Shown here one piece after another: positions 51,785 through 59,538 of a stretch of DNA of 64,000 nucleotides (within the stretch, counting starts at the first letter, position 1; each line of letters begins with the position of its first letter). The notes under the pieces were generated by a model. It saw only the letters and a program-made list of their open reading frames with translations. It made no database searches and was not told the origin of the DNA. A program made the translations under genes and the position numbers. Origin of the DNA: Marinobacter sp. THAF197a. GTDB lineage: Bacteria; Pseudomonadota; Gammaproteobacteria; Pseudomonadales; Oleiphilaceae. The stretch covers positions 620,001-684,000 of the forward strand of contig NZ_CP045324.1 in the NCBI RefSeq assembly GCF_009363275.1, given 5' to 3'.

Positions 51785-52405
51785 ATGCCGAAACCGTTCC
51801 AGTTCAACGCCAGCGACGTCACCGTCGAAAAACGCGAAACCGTCTTTCAGGGCTTCTTCCGCATGGACAAGCTCTGGCTGACCCACCCGCGCTTTGACGG
51901 CCGCGACATGCCTACCTTCACTCGTGAGCTGTTCGTCCGCGGCGACGCCACTTGCGTGCTCCCCTACGACCCGGAACGGGACGAAGTGGTGCTGCTGGAA
52001 CAGTTCCGCCTCGGCGCGCTCGGCCGTAACCAGTCGCCCTGGTTGCTGGAGCTCGTGGCCGGCATGAACGAAGACGGCGAAAGCCCGGAAGACGTGGCCC
52101 AACGCGAAGGGCAGGAAGAAGCCGGGCTGAGTTTCAGTCGGCTTGAGAAAATTTGCGATTACCTGGTCTCTCCTGGCGGCACCACCGAAATGATTCACCT
52201 CTACTGTGGCCAGGTCAGTACGGCCGAGGCGGGTGGAGTTTTCGGCGTGGAGCATGAACATGAAGACATTCTCAGCCACGTGGTCAGCGCCGAAGAGTGC
52301 TTTGCCATGGTCGCCGACGGCCGTATTAACAACGCCGCCGCCATCATTGCGATACAGTGGCTGCAACTGAACCGTGACAGGCTGCGCCGGGAGTGGCGGG
52401 CATGA
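51785..52405 (+). CDS. nudF: ADP-ribose pyrophosphatase (Nudix)
   Basis: NudF hydrolyses ADP-ribose and related nucleoside diphosphate sugars. The 206-residue protein has an N-terminal strand region (VTVEKRETVFQGFFRMDKLWL), typical of the ADP-ribose group. The Nudix box is complete: Gly in AGMNEDGE, then REGQEEAGL. The downstream SPGGTTEMIHLYCGQV is family-like. Its stop overlaps the next start by four bases (ATGA). The nudF-yqiB-cpdA order is that of E. coli and Pseudomonas, near tolC. Confidence 0.95.
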   Translation: MPKPFQFNASDVTVEKRETVFQGFFRMDKLWLTHPRFDGRDMPTFTRELFVRGDATCVLPYDPERDEVVLLEQFRLGALGRNQSPWLLELVAGMNEDGESPEDVAQREGQEEAGLSFSRLEKICDYLVSPGGTTEMIHLYCGQVSTAEAGGVFGVEHEHEDILSHVVSAEECFAMVADGRINNAAAIIAIQWLQLNRDRLRREWRA

Positions 52406-52887
52406 CCGAGTGGGTAAAACGGCCTAAGCCGTATGTGCCGGATCTACGTCAGCTGGGTGCGCTGTGTGATGGCAACTACCAGCGCCTGCGCAAACTGCGC
52501 CAGTTGGAGGTTGATGGTAGGCCCGTTTGCGAGTTTGAGCTGCACCGGGAAAGCCAGTATTTGGGCCGGGTGCGCATCGAAGTCCTGCAAACCGCAAAGT
52601 TCACTGAAACCCTGCTGCTCGAGCAAGTGCACAACAGTGGCCGGTGGCTGAACAACCCTCAAATAACGGTGCGGGTCTACCATGACGCGCTCATGGCTGA
52701 GGTGATCAGTTGCTACCGTCAGCGCCAGATTGCGCCGGTAAACGATTACCCGAACCGGTTTATGCATCATCCTGATGAAAAAGTGCAGGTCAACGGGTTC
52801 CTGGCTGATTGGCTGGATTACTGCCTGCGGTTTGGGCACCTGCCTATGGAACACGCCGCCTGGTCTGCGGGCGAAGGCTGCGACTGA
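52402..52887 (+). CDS. DUF1249 family protein (YqiB-like)
   Basis: This 161-residue cytoplasmic protein of unknown function is conserved between nudF and cpdA in gammaproteobacteria. It begins MTEWVKRPKPYVPDLRQLGALCDGNYQRLRKL. It has LLEQVHNSGRWLNNPQITVRVYHDALMAEVISCYRQRQI and ends in a segment typical of the family (PNRFMHHPDEKVQVNGFLADWLDYCLRFG). I chose the ATG at 52402, overlapping the nudF stop; a GTG at 52393 is also in frame. I cannot assign a reaction. Confidence 0.88.
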   Translation: MTEWVKRPKPYVPDLRQLGALCDGNYQRLRKLRQLEVDGRPVCEFELHRESQYLGRVRIEVLQTAKFTETLLLEQVHNSGRWLNNPQITVRVYHDALMAEVISCYRQRQIAPVNDYPNRFMHHPDEKVQVNGFLADWLDYCLRFGHLPMEHAAWSAGEGCD

Positions 52888-53101
52888 ATTCGTTGTCTCT
52901 GTCATAAACGGCGCCACAGTGCCCTGAAAGTCTGACTTGCTCCCGGCTTTGCCTGTGCCATAGTTGTTAAAAACTGCAAAATCTTTGTGGTAGCGGGCCA
53001 GAATGTGACCTACCTACCATTTAAAACTGATAAAACGGAACGCAGCCGTCGTACACTTGTCTGAAATATCAAACGGTTGCACTCAAGACAACAGGCCCTG
53101 A

Positions 53102-53908
53102 ATGACCATTGCGCATACTGCTCGCCCCCTGAAGGTATTGCAGCTGACCGACCCGCACCTGATGGCGTCGGCAGATGGCGCGTTACTTGGGGTCAATACC
53201 CGGGACAGCCTGGCGGCGGTGATTGATGAAGTATTGCGCAACCATGGCCAGCCGGATCTGATCCTCGCGACCGGTGATCTTACTCAGGATGCGTCATCTG
53301 AGGCCTATCGGTATTTTGGCGAGCAGTTGAAAGCGTTTAACTGTCCTTCGCTCTGGATTGCCGGCAATCATGACGACTCCGATTTGTTGGCCTCCATCGC
53401 AGCGGAGTTTCAGGCCGAGCAAAAACAGGTTGTGCAGGGTGGCTGGCATTTTGTGATGTTGGACTCTTCCGTGCACGGCAAGGTGTTCGGTGAGCTTTCG
53501 CCGCCGGAGCTTGCTTTCCTGGACGAGTCACTGTCGCAGCAACCGGAGTTGCCCACCATGGTGTGCCTGCACCATCACCCGGTGGATATTGGCTCTGACT
53601 GGATGGAAAAAATCGGCCTGAAGAACCGTGATGCTTTCTGGCAGGTGATCGACAGGCATCCTCAAGTGAAAGTCGTGCTCTGGGGGCATATTCACCAGGA
53701 TCTCCAACAGCAGCGCAATAGCGTGCAGCTGCTTGCCACGCCTTCCACTTGCATCCAGTTCGCCACTGGCTCCAGTAAATTTGCCGTAGAGCCGCTGGCG
53801 CCCGGATACCGTTGGTTTGAGCTTGAGGCTTCCGGGCAGTACTCCACGGAAGTATGCCGCGCCAATGAGTTCAAGTTTGACCTGGACGAGAAGAGTACCG
53901 GTTACTGA
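53102..53908 (+). CDS. cpdA: 3',5'-cyclic AMP phosphodiesterase
   Basis: CpdA hydrolyses cAMP to AMP and so limits CRP signalling. The 268-residue class III calcineurin-like phosphoesterase shows all metal-binding motifs in order: LTDPHL (D-x-H), ATGDLTQD (GDxxxD), AGNHDD (GNHD), CLHHHPVDIG and WGHIHQ. The length fits CpdA. It follows the yqiB-like gene after a gap of about 210 bases with no gene in it. In E. coli and Pseudomonas the next genes are yqiA and parE; here hipBA follows instead. Confidence 0.94.
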   Translation: MTIAHTARPLKVLQLTDPHLMASADGALLGVNTRDSLAAVIDEVLRNHGQPDLILATGDLTQDASSEAYRYFGEQLKAFNCPSLWIAGNHDDSDLLASIAAEFQAEQKQVVQGGWHFVMLDSSVHGKVFGELSPPELAFLDESLSQQPELPTMVCLHHHPVDIGSDWMEKIGLKNRDAFWQVIDRHPQVKVVLWGHIHQDLQQQRNSVQLLATPSTCIQFATGSSKFAVEPLAPGYRWFELEASGQYSTEVCRANEFKFDLDEKSTGY

Positions 53909-54066
53909 GCGAACTCTGGTTGCCCTCCAGAATTCCCTCTTCCCGCTGATATCCGCACATACAGGCCCTTGCCTACCCCCGGCCCGCTGAGCAGATAATG
54001 CTGCAACCACACGGATAATGCCCGTAGATACACATTGTTCCGATGTTGGATTGAAATCTAGAATGT

Positions 54067-54118
54067 CCCTATATGTTCTCATGGTGAAGGTTTTCTGGTA
54101 TTTTGAGAATATATAGGG
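54067..54118. promoter_or_regulatory. Probable HipB operator: spaced inverted repeat
   Basis: CCCTATATGTTCTCA (54067-54081) and TGAGAATATATAGGG (54104-54118) are inverted copies matching at 14 of 15 positions, 37 bases centre to centre. They lie directly before hipB, and a TATATA -10-like box falls in the right arm. This fits the autorepression expected of a toxin-antitoxin promoter. Confidence 0.7.
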
Positions 54119-54132
54119 TCAGGCGTGGTTGT

Positions 54133-54396
54133 ATGGGAGCGATTACCAGAAAGTTGGGGCAACAGATCAAAGAGCGCCGAAAGGCTTTGGGCTATCAAAG
54201 CCAGCAAGCCTTGGCAGATGAAACCGGTGTTCTTCGTAAGCGCATCAGCGAAATGGAAACGGGTCGTTATACCGGACGGATAACAGACTTGCAGAGGGTT
54301 TTGGCGACGTTGGGGCTGGAAATGGAATTCAGGGTGAAAAGTCGTCCTACATTGGATGATCTGGATGTTCTTTTCCCTGCTGAGGATGATGAATGA
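54133..54396 (+). CDS. hipB: HipB-like antitoxin (XRE-family repressor)
   Basis: This 87-residue DNA-binding protein probably binds the inverted repeat upstream and neutralises HipA. The helix-turn-helix covers about residues 7-60: LGQQIKERRKALGYQSQQALADETGVLRKRISEMETGRY. A short C-terminal tail (LDDLDVLFPAEDDE) may contact the toxin. I chose the ATG at 54133; a GTG-like extension to 54103 would run into the operator. Its stop overlaps the hipA start by four bases (ATGA), typical of the pair. Confidence 0.88.
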   Translation: MGAITRKLGQQIKERRKALGYQSQQALADETGVLRKRISEMETGRYTGRITDLQRVLATLGLEMEFRVKSRPTLDDLDVLFPAEDDE

Positions 54397-55628
54397 CGCG
54401 AAAAATCAAAACGCTTGGCGTGTCTGCAGGTGGAAGGCTGGCCGGTGAACTGCGTAAAGAGTCGCAATTTTGCTTTGCTTATGACTCCAACGTCAATGAG
54501 GGACAGTGCGTTTCGCTTACCATGCCCGTCAGGCCTCAGGAATACCGCAAATCTGTTCTCCATCCGGTGTTCGAGATGAACCTGCCGGAGGGCTATCTGC
54601 GCCAGCGGATCATCGAGCGTTTTCGCAAGCACGCAACGGTGGATGAGATGTTTTTTCTGGCTCTGCAGGGTGACAGCTCTATAGGTCGACTGGGGTTTCA
54701 GTCGAAGGAGGTGGAGCGTCAGGCTGTCGTAGGAATGTCTCTGGGCTCTTTGGTTGAAACCGACAACCCCCAGTTGTTTGAGCAATTGGTGGAGCGCTAT
54801 CTGGGTCAGACAACGATCGCCGGCGTTCAGCCGAAGGTTCTGGTGCCCGAAAATACTGAGCCGAAGTCTTCAGTGGTTTTGCCGGAATTGATTGTAAAGT
54901 CCGCCGGCGCCGAATTCCCGGGCCTGACGATCAATGAGTTTGTCTGTATGTCTATTGCAGCAAAGGCAGGGCTTTCAGTACCTGAATTCTACCTGTCTGA
55001 TGATACTCGAATGTTTATCATGCGCCGTTTTGACATCAGTGAGAGCGGTGAGCGGTTCGGCATGGAGGATATTTGTGGACTGATAGGCCTGGTGGCCGAC
55101 GACAAGTACAAGCGCAGCTATGAGCAGGTGGCCAAGGCAATCGAAGTTTATTCTGAAGCTCCCAATCGGGATCTGGAGATACTTTTCCGGTCACTATGTG
55201 TGTCGGTTCTGGTCGGGAATGGCGATGCGCACCTGAAGAATTTTGCCATGCTGTATCGGGATGCGTCCTCGGGCAAAGCGTGGATGTCACCGGCCTATGA
55301 CATCGTTAACACCACGGTTTATCTGGAGGCGGATACCCTGGCCCTGAAGCTGGGTGGCACAAAGGACTTTCCAAACCGGGCGACTATGATCCGATTCGGC
55401 CGGGAGCACTGCAACCTCACCGAGAAAATGGCCGAAGCGGTTATTGATGAATGCATCTCTGCGGTTGAATGGGGTATGCGTGAGTTTGCTGACTATGCAG
55501 AATCGGTCGAACTGGAAGGGCGATCGATGCTGTGTGAACTGGGTAAAGGCGTCGGCCGGCTGATGAAACCTGAGCGAAAACAGAAAGTCTGGAAAGGCGA
55601 GGTGCGCCTGCCAAAGCGCACCCGCTGA
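54393..55628 (+). CDS. hipA: HipA-like serine/threonine kinase toxin
   Basis: E. coli HipA phosphorylates GltX and causes growth arrest and persistence; this homologue probably has a similar role. The 411-residue protein has the N-terminal HipA_N region, the Gly-rich loop TTIAGVQPKVLVP (residues 140-152) and a substrate/ATP Lys in ELIVKSAG. NEFVCMSIAAKAGL follows, then the catalytic loop NGDAHLKNFAM and the DFG-equivalent SPAYDIVNT. The residue matching the inhibitory autophosphorylated Ser of E. coli HipA appears to be Thr141. It looks intact. It converges with metE with 16 bases between. Confidence 0.9.
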   Translation: MTRKIKTLGVSAGGRLAGELRKESQFCFAYDSNVNEGQCVSLTMPVRPQEYRKSVLHPVFEMNLPEGYLRQRIIERFRKHATVDEMFFLALQGDSSIGRLGFQSKEVERQAVVGMSLGSLVETDNPQLFEQLVERYLGQTTIAGVQPKVLVPENTEPKSSVVLPELIVKSAGAEFPGLTINEFVCMSIAAKAGLSVPEFYLSDDTRMFIMRRFDISESGERFGMEDICGLIGLVADDKYKRSYEQVAKAIEVYSEAPNRDLEILFRSLCVSVLVGNGDAHLKNFAMLYRDASSGKAWMSPAYDIVNTTVYLEADTLALKLGGTKDFPNRATMIRFGREHCNLTEKMAEAVIDECISAVEWGMREFADYAESVELEGRSMLCELGKGVGRLMKPERKQKVWKGEVRLPKRTR

Positions 55629-55644
55629 TTCCCATAGAGGCTCG

Positions 55645-57915
55645 TTACGCCCGCAAAGCCTGGGCCGCTGCAACCATCGTCTCCAGCGCTGGCGTCACTT
55701 CCTCCCATTTACGGGTTTTCAAACCGCAGTCCGGGTTAATCCACAATCGTTCTGCCGGGATGCGTTCTGCCGCCAGGGTCATCAGATTGATGATGTGTTG
55801 CTTGTCCGGAATGTTGGGGGAGTGAATATCGTAAACGCCCGGGCCAATGTCGTTCGGGTATTCAAAGTTCCGGAAAGCATCCAGCAACTCCATGTCCGAC
55901 CGTGAGGTCTCGATGGTGATCACGTCGGCATCCATGTGGGCGATGGCCTCAATGATGTCGTTGAACTCCGAATAACACATGTGGGTGTGAATCTGGGTGC
56001 AGTCATCCACGCCATTGGCGGCGATGCGGAAGCTGTTAATCGCCCAGTCCAGGTACGTTGCCCAGTCTGACTGGCGCAGGGGCAAGCCTTCCCGCAACGC
56101 GGCTTCGTCGATCTGGATGATGTTCACGCCAGCCTTTTCCAGGTCCTGTACCTCTTCACGAATGGCCAGGGCCAGTTGCAGGCAGGAGTCTTTCCTTGGC
56201 TGATCGTCCCGCACGAAAGACCAGTTCAGAATCGTCACTGGGCCGGTAAGCATGCCTTTGACCGGTTTTTCGGTCAGGGATTGAGCATAGCGAATCCAGT
56301 CCACCGTCATTGCCTGGGGGCGGCGAATGTCCCCAAACAGGATGGGCGGTTTTACACAGCGGGAGCCGTAGGATTGCACCCAGCCGAAGCGGGTAAAGGC
56401 ATAGCCTTCCAGCTGCTCACCGAAGTATTCCACCATGTCGTTGCGCTCTGGCTCACCATGAACCAGCACATCCAGTCCAAGCTTTTCCTGTTCTTCGATG
56501 CATCGGGCGATTTCTGCCTGCATCTGCTCGGTATAGGCTTGCCCGGTCAGTTCGCCTTTACGGAATTGCAACCTTGCCTGGCGGATCTCCGGCGTTTGCG
56601 GGAAAGAACCGATGGTGGTGGTCGGGAACGCCGGGAGGTTCAGAATCTGCCGCTGCCTGGCGATGCGCTGGGGGTAGGGGCTTTGACGGTTGCCCAGTTC
56701 CTGCGTCACTGCGGCGATGGCACGGCGAACCTCCGGGTTGATAACACGGTCGGAGTTCTGGCGGCTGTCAATGGCCCGCTGGTTTGCGGCCAGCTCGGCG
56801 CGAACGCTGGCGCGGCCTTCGTTCAGGGCCTTCGCCAGCGTGCTCAGCTCATCAAGTTTTTGCACGGCAAAGGCCAGCCAGCTGCGGATTTCAGTATCCA
56901 GCTCCTGCTCACGATCCAGGTCTACCGGTACATGCAGCAGCGAGCAGGACGGCGCCAGCCACAGGCGGTCGGCCAGTTTCTCACTCAGCGGCTCCAGCCA
57001 TTCCAGGATGCTGTTCAGATCGGATTTCCAGATATTACGCCCGTTGATGACACCAAGGGAAAGCACCTTGTGGTTGGGCAGCCAATCTGCCACGCGGCTG
57101 ACTTCAGCAGGGGCGCTCACAGCATCGATGTGCAGCCCGGCCACCGGCAATTCGCAAGCCAGCTGCAGGTTATCCCGGAGCTCTCCGAAATAGGTAGCCA
57201 GCAGCAGCTTCGGGCGATTGGCCTTCAACTGGTGATAGGCCAGATTGAACGCATAGCGCCAGTTGGCATCCAAATCGGTCACCAGGGCCGGTTCATCAAT
57301 CTGCACCCATTCGGCACCGGCATCGGCCAGGGCTTCCAGTAGCTGTGAGTAGACTGGCAGCAGGCGCTCCAGCAAATCCAGGCGATTACTGCCATCGGAG
57401 GTTTTGCCTAACCACAGGTAAGTAACGGGCCCGATGATCACGGGCTTGGCATTAACGCCTTGTTCCCGTGCTTCAGCCAATTGGGCCAGAAGGCGTTCGG
57501 GATTCAGCTCGAACTGGGTGTTGGCATGCAGCTCCGGCACGATGTAGTGGTAGTTGGTATCGAACCACTTGGTCATTTCGCCTGCGGCAGGGGCGCAGCA
57601 GGGGCTATCGTTGGCGCCCCGGCCACGGGCGGCTCGGAAGTAGGCGTCCAGTTCCGAGCCTTCTTTGTCTTTGGCCCGTGCTGGCAGGTTGCCGAGGGTG
57701 ACGGACATATCCAATACCTGGTCGTAAAGGGAAAATTCGCCTATTGGCGCATAGTCCAGCCCGGCTTGCTGCTGCCAGTGGCGCCGGCGCAGGTCGGCGG
57801 CCGTGATGGCTAATTCTTGCTCGGTATTCCGGCCAGCCCAGTAGGCTTCCAGTGCGAATTTCAGCTCCCGCTGGCCGCCAATGCGGGGGAAGCCCAGGTT
57901 GTGAGTGATTGCCAT
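55645..57915 (-). CDS. metE: Cobalamin-independent methionine synthase
   Basis: MetE transfers a methyl group from 5-methyltetrahydropteroyl-triglutamate to homocysteine. The 756-residue protein matches the full length of MetE. The N-terminal domain begins ITHNLGFPRIGGQRELKFALE. The catalytic C-terminal barrel begins about residue 425 with FPTTTIGSFPQTPEIR. Zinc ligands are seen in QIHTHMCYSEFND (His and Cys), the Glu in the conserved C-terminal part and the late Cys in WINPDCGLKTR. It is divergent from metR across a 114-base gap with a MetR-like site. Confidence 0.97.
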   Translation of the reverse strand: MAITHNLGFPRIGGQRELKFALEAYWAGRNTEQELAITAADLRRRHWQQQAGLDYAPIGEFSLYDQVLDMSVTLGNLPARAKDKEGSELDAYFRAARGRGANDSPCCAPAAGEMTKWFDTNYHYIVPELHANTQFELNPERLLAQLAEAREQGVNAKPVIIGPVTYLWLGKTSDGSNRLDLLERLLPVYSQLLEALADAGAEWVQIDEPALVTDLDANWRYAFNLAYHQLKANRPKLLLATYFGELRDNLQLACELPVAGLHIDAVSAPAEVSRVADWLPNHKVLSLGVINGRNIWKSDLNSILEWLEPLSEKLADRLWLAPSCSLLHVPVDLDREQELDTEIRSWLAFAVQKLDELSTLAKALNEGRASVRAELAANQRAIDSRQNSDRVINPEVRRAIAAVTQELGNRQSPYPQRIARQRQILNLPAFPTTTIGSFPQTPEIRQARLQFRKGELTGQAYTEQMQAEIARCIEEQEKLGLDVLVHGEPERNDMVEYFGEQLEGYAFTRFGWVQSYGSRCVKPPILFGDIRRPQAMTVDWIRYAQSLTEKPVKGMLTGPVTILNWSFVRDDQPRKDSCLQLALAIREEVQDLEKAGVNIIQIDEAALREGLPLRQSDWATYLDWAINSFRIAANGVDDCTQIHTHMCYSEFNDIIEAIAHMDADVITIETSRSDMELLDAFRNFEYPNDIGPGVYDIHSPNIPDKQHIINLMTLAAERIPAERLWINPDCGLKTRKWEEVTPALETMVAAAQALRA

Positions 57916-58006
57916 GATTGAGTCCTTGAATTCCGTGGTTTGTTAAAGGCCTTCAAGGTTAGGTGGGTGATGGCATGAATAAAAATGGTATTATTTCACC
58001 TATCCA

Positions 58007-58019
58007 TGAGAATAATTCA
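58007..58019. promoter_or_regulatory. Candidate MetR binding site between metE and metR
   Basis: TGAGAATAATTCA differs from the MetR dyad TGAA-N5-TTCA by one base. It lies 11 bases before the metR start in the divergent metE-metR gap (57916-58029). A further TGAA/TTCA-like pair lies at about 57975-57998. Confidence 0.45.
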
Positions 58020-58029
58020 CGGGTTAGCC

Positions 58030-58920
58030 ATGATTGAACGACATCACCTGGAGATATTGCGAGCGGTGGAGCGCCAGGGCTCGTTGACGGCGGCAGCGGA
58101 ACAGTTGCACCTGACTCAATCCGCGCTGTCCCATGCGGTGCGCAAGCTGGAGCAGCAACTGGGCACACCGGTCTGGCTGAGGGAGGGCCGGCAACTGAGG
58201 TTTACCCAGGCGGGCAGTCAGCTGTTGGGATTGGCGAACCGCCTGTTGCCACAGTTTGAACATGCGGAAATGCAGGTTCGCCAGATTGCCAGGGGGCAAC
58301 GCGGGAGTCTGCGGGTGGGAATGGAGTGCCATCCTTGCTATCAATGGCTTCTGAAGGTAGTGGGTCCTTACTTGCGGCATTGGCCGGATGTGGATGTGGA
58401 TGTAAAGCAGGAGTTCCAGTTCGGTGGTATGGGGGCGCTTTTCGGCCATGACATCGATCTTCTGGTAACGCCAGATCCGCTGCACAAGCCGGGAGTATGT
58501 TTTGAGCCGGTGTTCGACTACGAGCAGGTGTTGGTGGTGCCAGAAAGTCACGCGCTGGCGGACAAGGCGTGGGTAGAGCCCCACCAATTGGAGAAAGAAA
58601 CCCTGATTACCTACCCGGTGGCGGTAGAGCGGCTTGATATTTTTACCCGGTTTTTCCTGCCGGCCCACTGCGCGCCCGCCCGGCACAAGACCATCGAAAC
58701 CACCGATATCATGTTGCAGATGGTGGCTGCGGGCCGGGGAGTGAGTGCGTTGCCGCGCTGGCTGGTGGACGAGTACGCCAGAAACCTGCCAATCACTGCG
58801 CTGAAACTAGGTAAAGAGGGTATACCCAAGCAGATTTTCCTGGGCTTCCGGGAGCGGGATGAATCGGTGGATTACCTTTCTGAGTTTGTGAAGTTGGCGC
58901 GTGAGGTTCGCTGGGGCTAG
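58030..58920 (+). CDS. metR: LysR-family regulator MetR
   Basis: MetR activates metE and related methionine genes with homocysteine as co-regulator. The 296-residue protein begins MIERHHLEILRAVERQGSLTAAAEQLHLTQSALSHAVRKLEQQLG, the characteristic MetR version of the LysR winged helix-turn-helix. The effector domain has LRVGMECHPCYQWLLKVV and DLLVTPDPL, both typical of MetR. I chose the ATG at 58030; the longer frame would overlap the candidate operator. It is divergent from its expected target metE. Confidence 0.94.
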   Translation: MIERHHLEILRAVERQGSLTAAAEQLHLTQSALSHAVRKLEQQLGTPVWLREGRQLRFTQAGSQLLGLANRLLPQFEHAEMQVRQIARGQRGSLRVGMECHPCYQWLLKVVGPYLRHWPDVDVDVKQEFQFGGMGALFGHDIDLLVTPDPLHKPGVCFEPVFDYEQVLVVPESHALADKAWVEPHQLEKETLITYPVAVERLDIFTRFFLPAHCAPARHKTIETTDIMLQMVAAGRGVSALPRWLVDEYARNLPITALKLGKEGIPKQIFLGFRERDESVDYLSEFVKLAREVRWG

Positions 58921-58968
58921 GATCTTCGGTTAAACTGCGCGAAAAATTTCAACAGGACACACAAAATC

Positions 58969-59361
58969 ATGAGCGATATTCCTGCAGATCTGAAATACAT
59001 CGAAACTCATCAGTGGGTTCGGGTGGATGCCGATGGCACAGCCACCGTGGGGATTACCGATTTTGCCCAGGAGCAGTTGGGTGATGTGGTTTATATCGGT
59101 GTGCCGGAGGTTGGTGCGACGGTGAATGGTGGTGAGGAGGCCGGTGTGGCCGAGTCGGTTAAGTCGGCTTCGGATGTTTTTAGCCCGGTGACGGGTGAGG
59201 TGATTGAGATTAATGAGAAGCTTGAAGACGAGCCGGAGATTGTGAACGAAGATCCTTATGGCGATGGCTGGATGTTCAAGGTGAAGCTGGCGGACCTTGG
59301 TGAGCTGGACGGCCTTATGGATGCTGCAGCTTACGGTGAGCACGTCGCTGCTGCCGAGTAA
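58969..59361 (+). CDS. gcvH: Glycine cleavage system H protein
   Basis: GcvH is a lipoyl carrier that shuttles the methylamine group between P, T and L proteins of glycine cleavage. The 130-residue protein begins DLKYIETHQWVRVDADG and has the lipoylated Lys in AESVKSASDVFSPVTGEV (about residue 65). EDEPEIVNEDPYGDGWMFKV is also typical. No gcvP or gcvT is in the window, so it stands apart from the other cleavage genes. Two in-frame stretches are rich in GTG/GAG codons, but nothing looks broken. A long hairpin repeat begins 19 bases after the stop. Confidence 0.96.
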   Translation: MSDIPADLKYIETHQWVRVDADGTATVGITDFAQEQLGDVVYIGVPEVGATVNGGEEAGVAESVKSASDVFSPVTGEVIEINEKLEDEPEIVNEDPYGDGWMFKVKLADLGELDGLMDAAAYGEHVAAAE

Positions 59362-59380
59362 TTTTTACAGTGGTGCAAGT

Positions 59381-59487
59381 CGCGGTTCCGGGGGCGCTTC
59401 CCGAAACACGCTGTGAATACGTCCTTGTACGCTCTGCTCCGCCATCCATGGCTCCGCAAGGTTTCGGGAAGCGCCCCCGGAACCGCG
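59381..59487. repeat. Long hairpin repeat, copy C
   Basis: Perfect 27-base inverted arms (59381-59407 and 59461-59487) enclose a 53-base core. The core aligns with that of copy A in the same orientation: ACG..., ACGTCC.TGT.CG and CTCCGCCATCC.TGGCTCCGCA are shared. Arm sequences are unlike those of A and B apart from a G-rich outer part and an AAAC inner end. It lies between gcvH and rlmI. Confidence 0.9.
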
Positions 59488-59538
59488 CCCCCAACGCTGT
59501 GCAAATGGCCCTGCCGACAAAATTCAGGTGATTATTTG

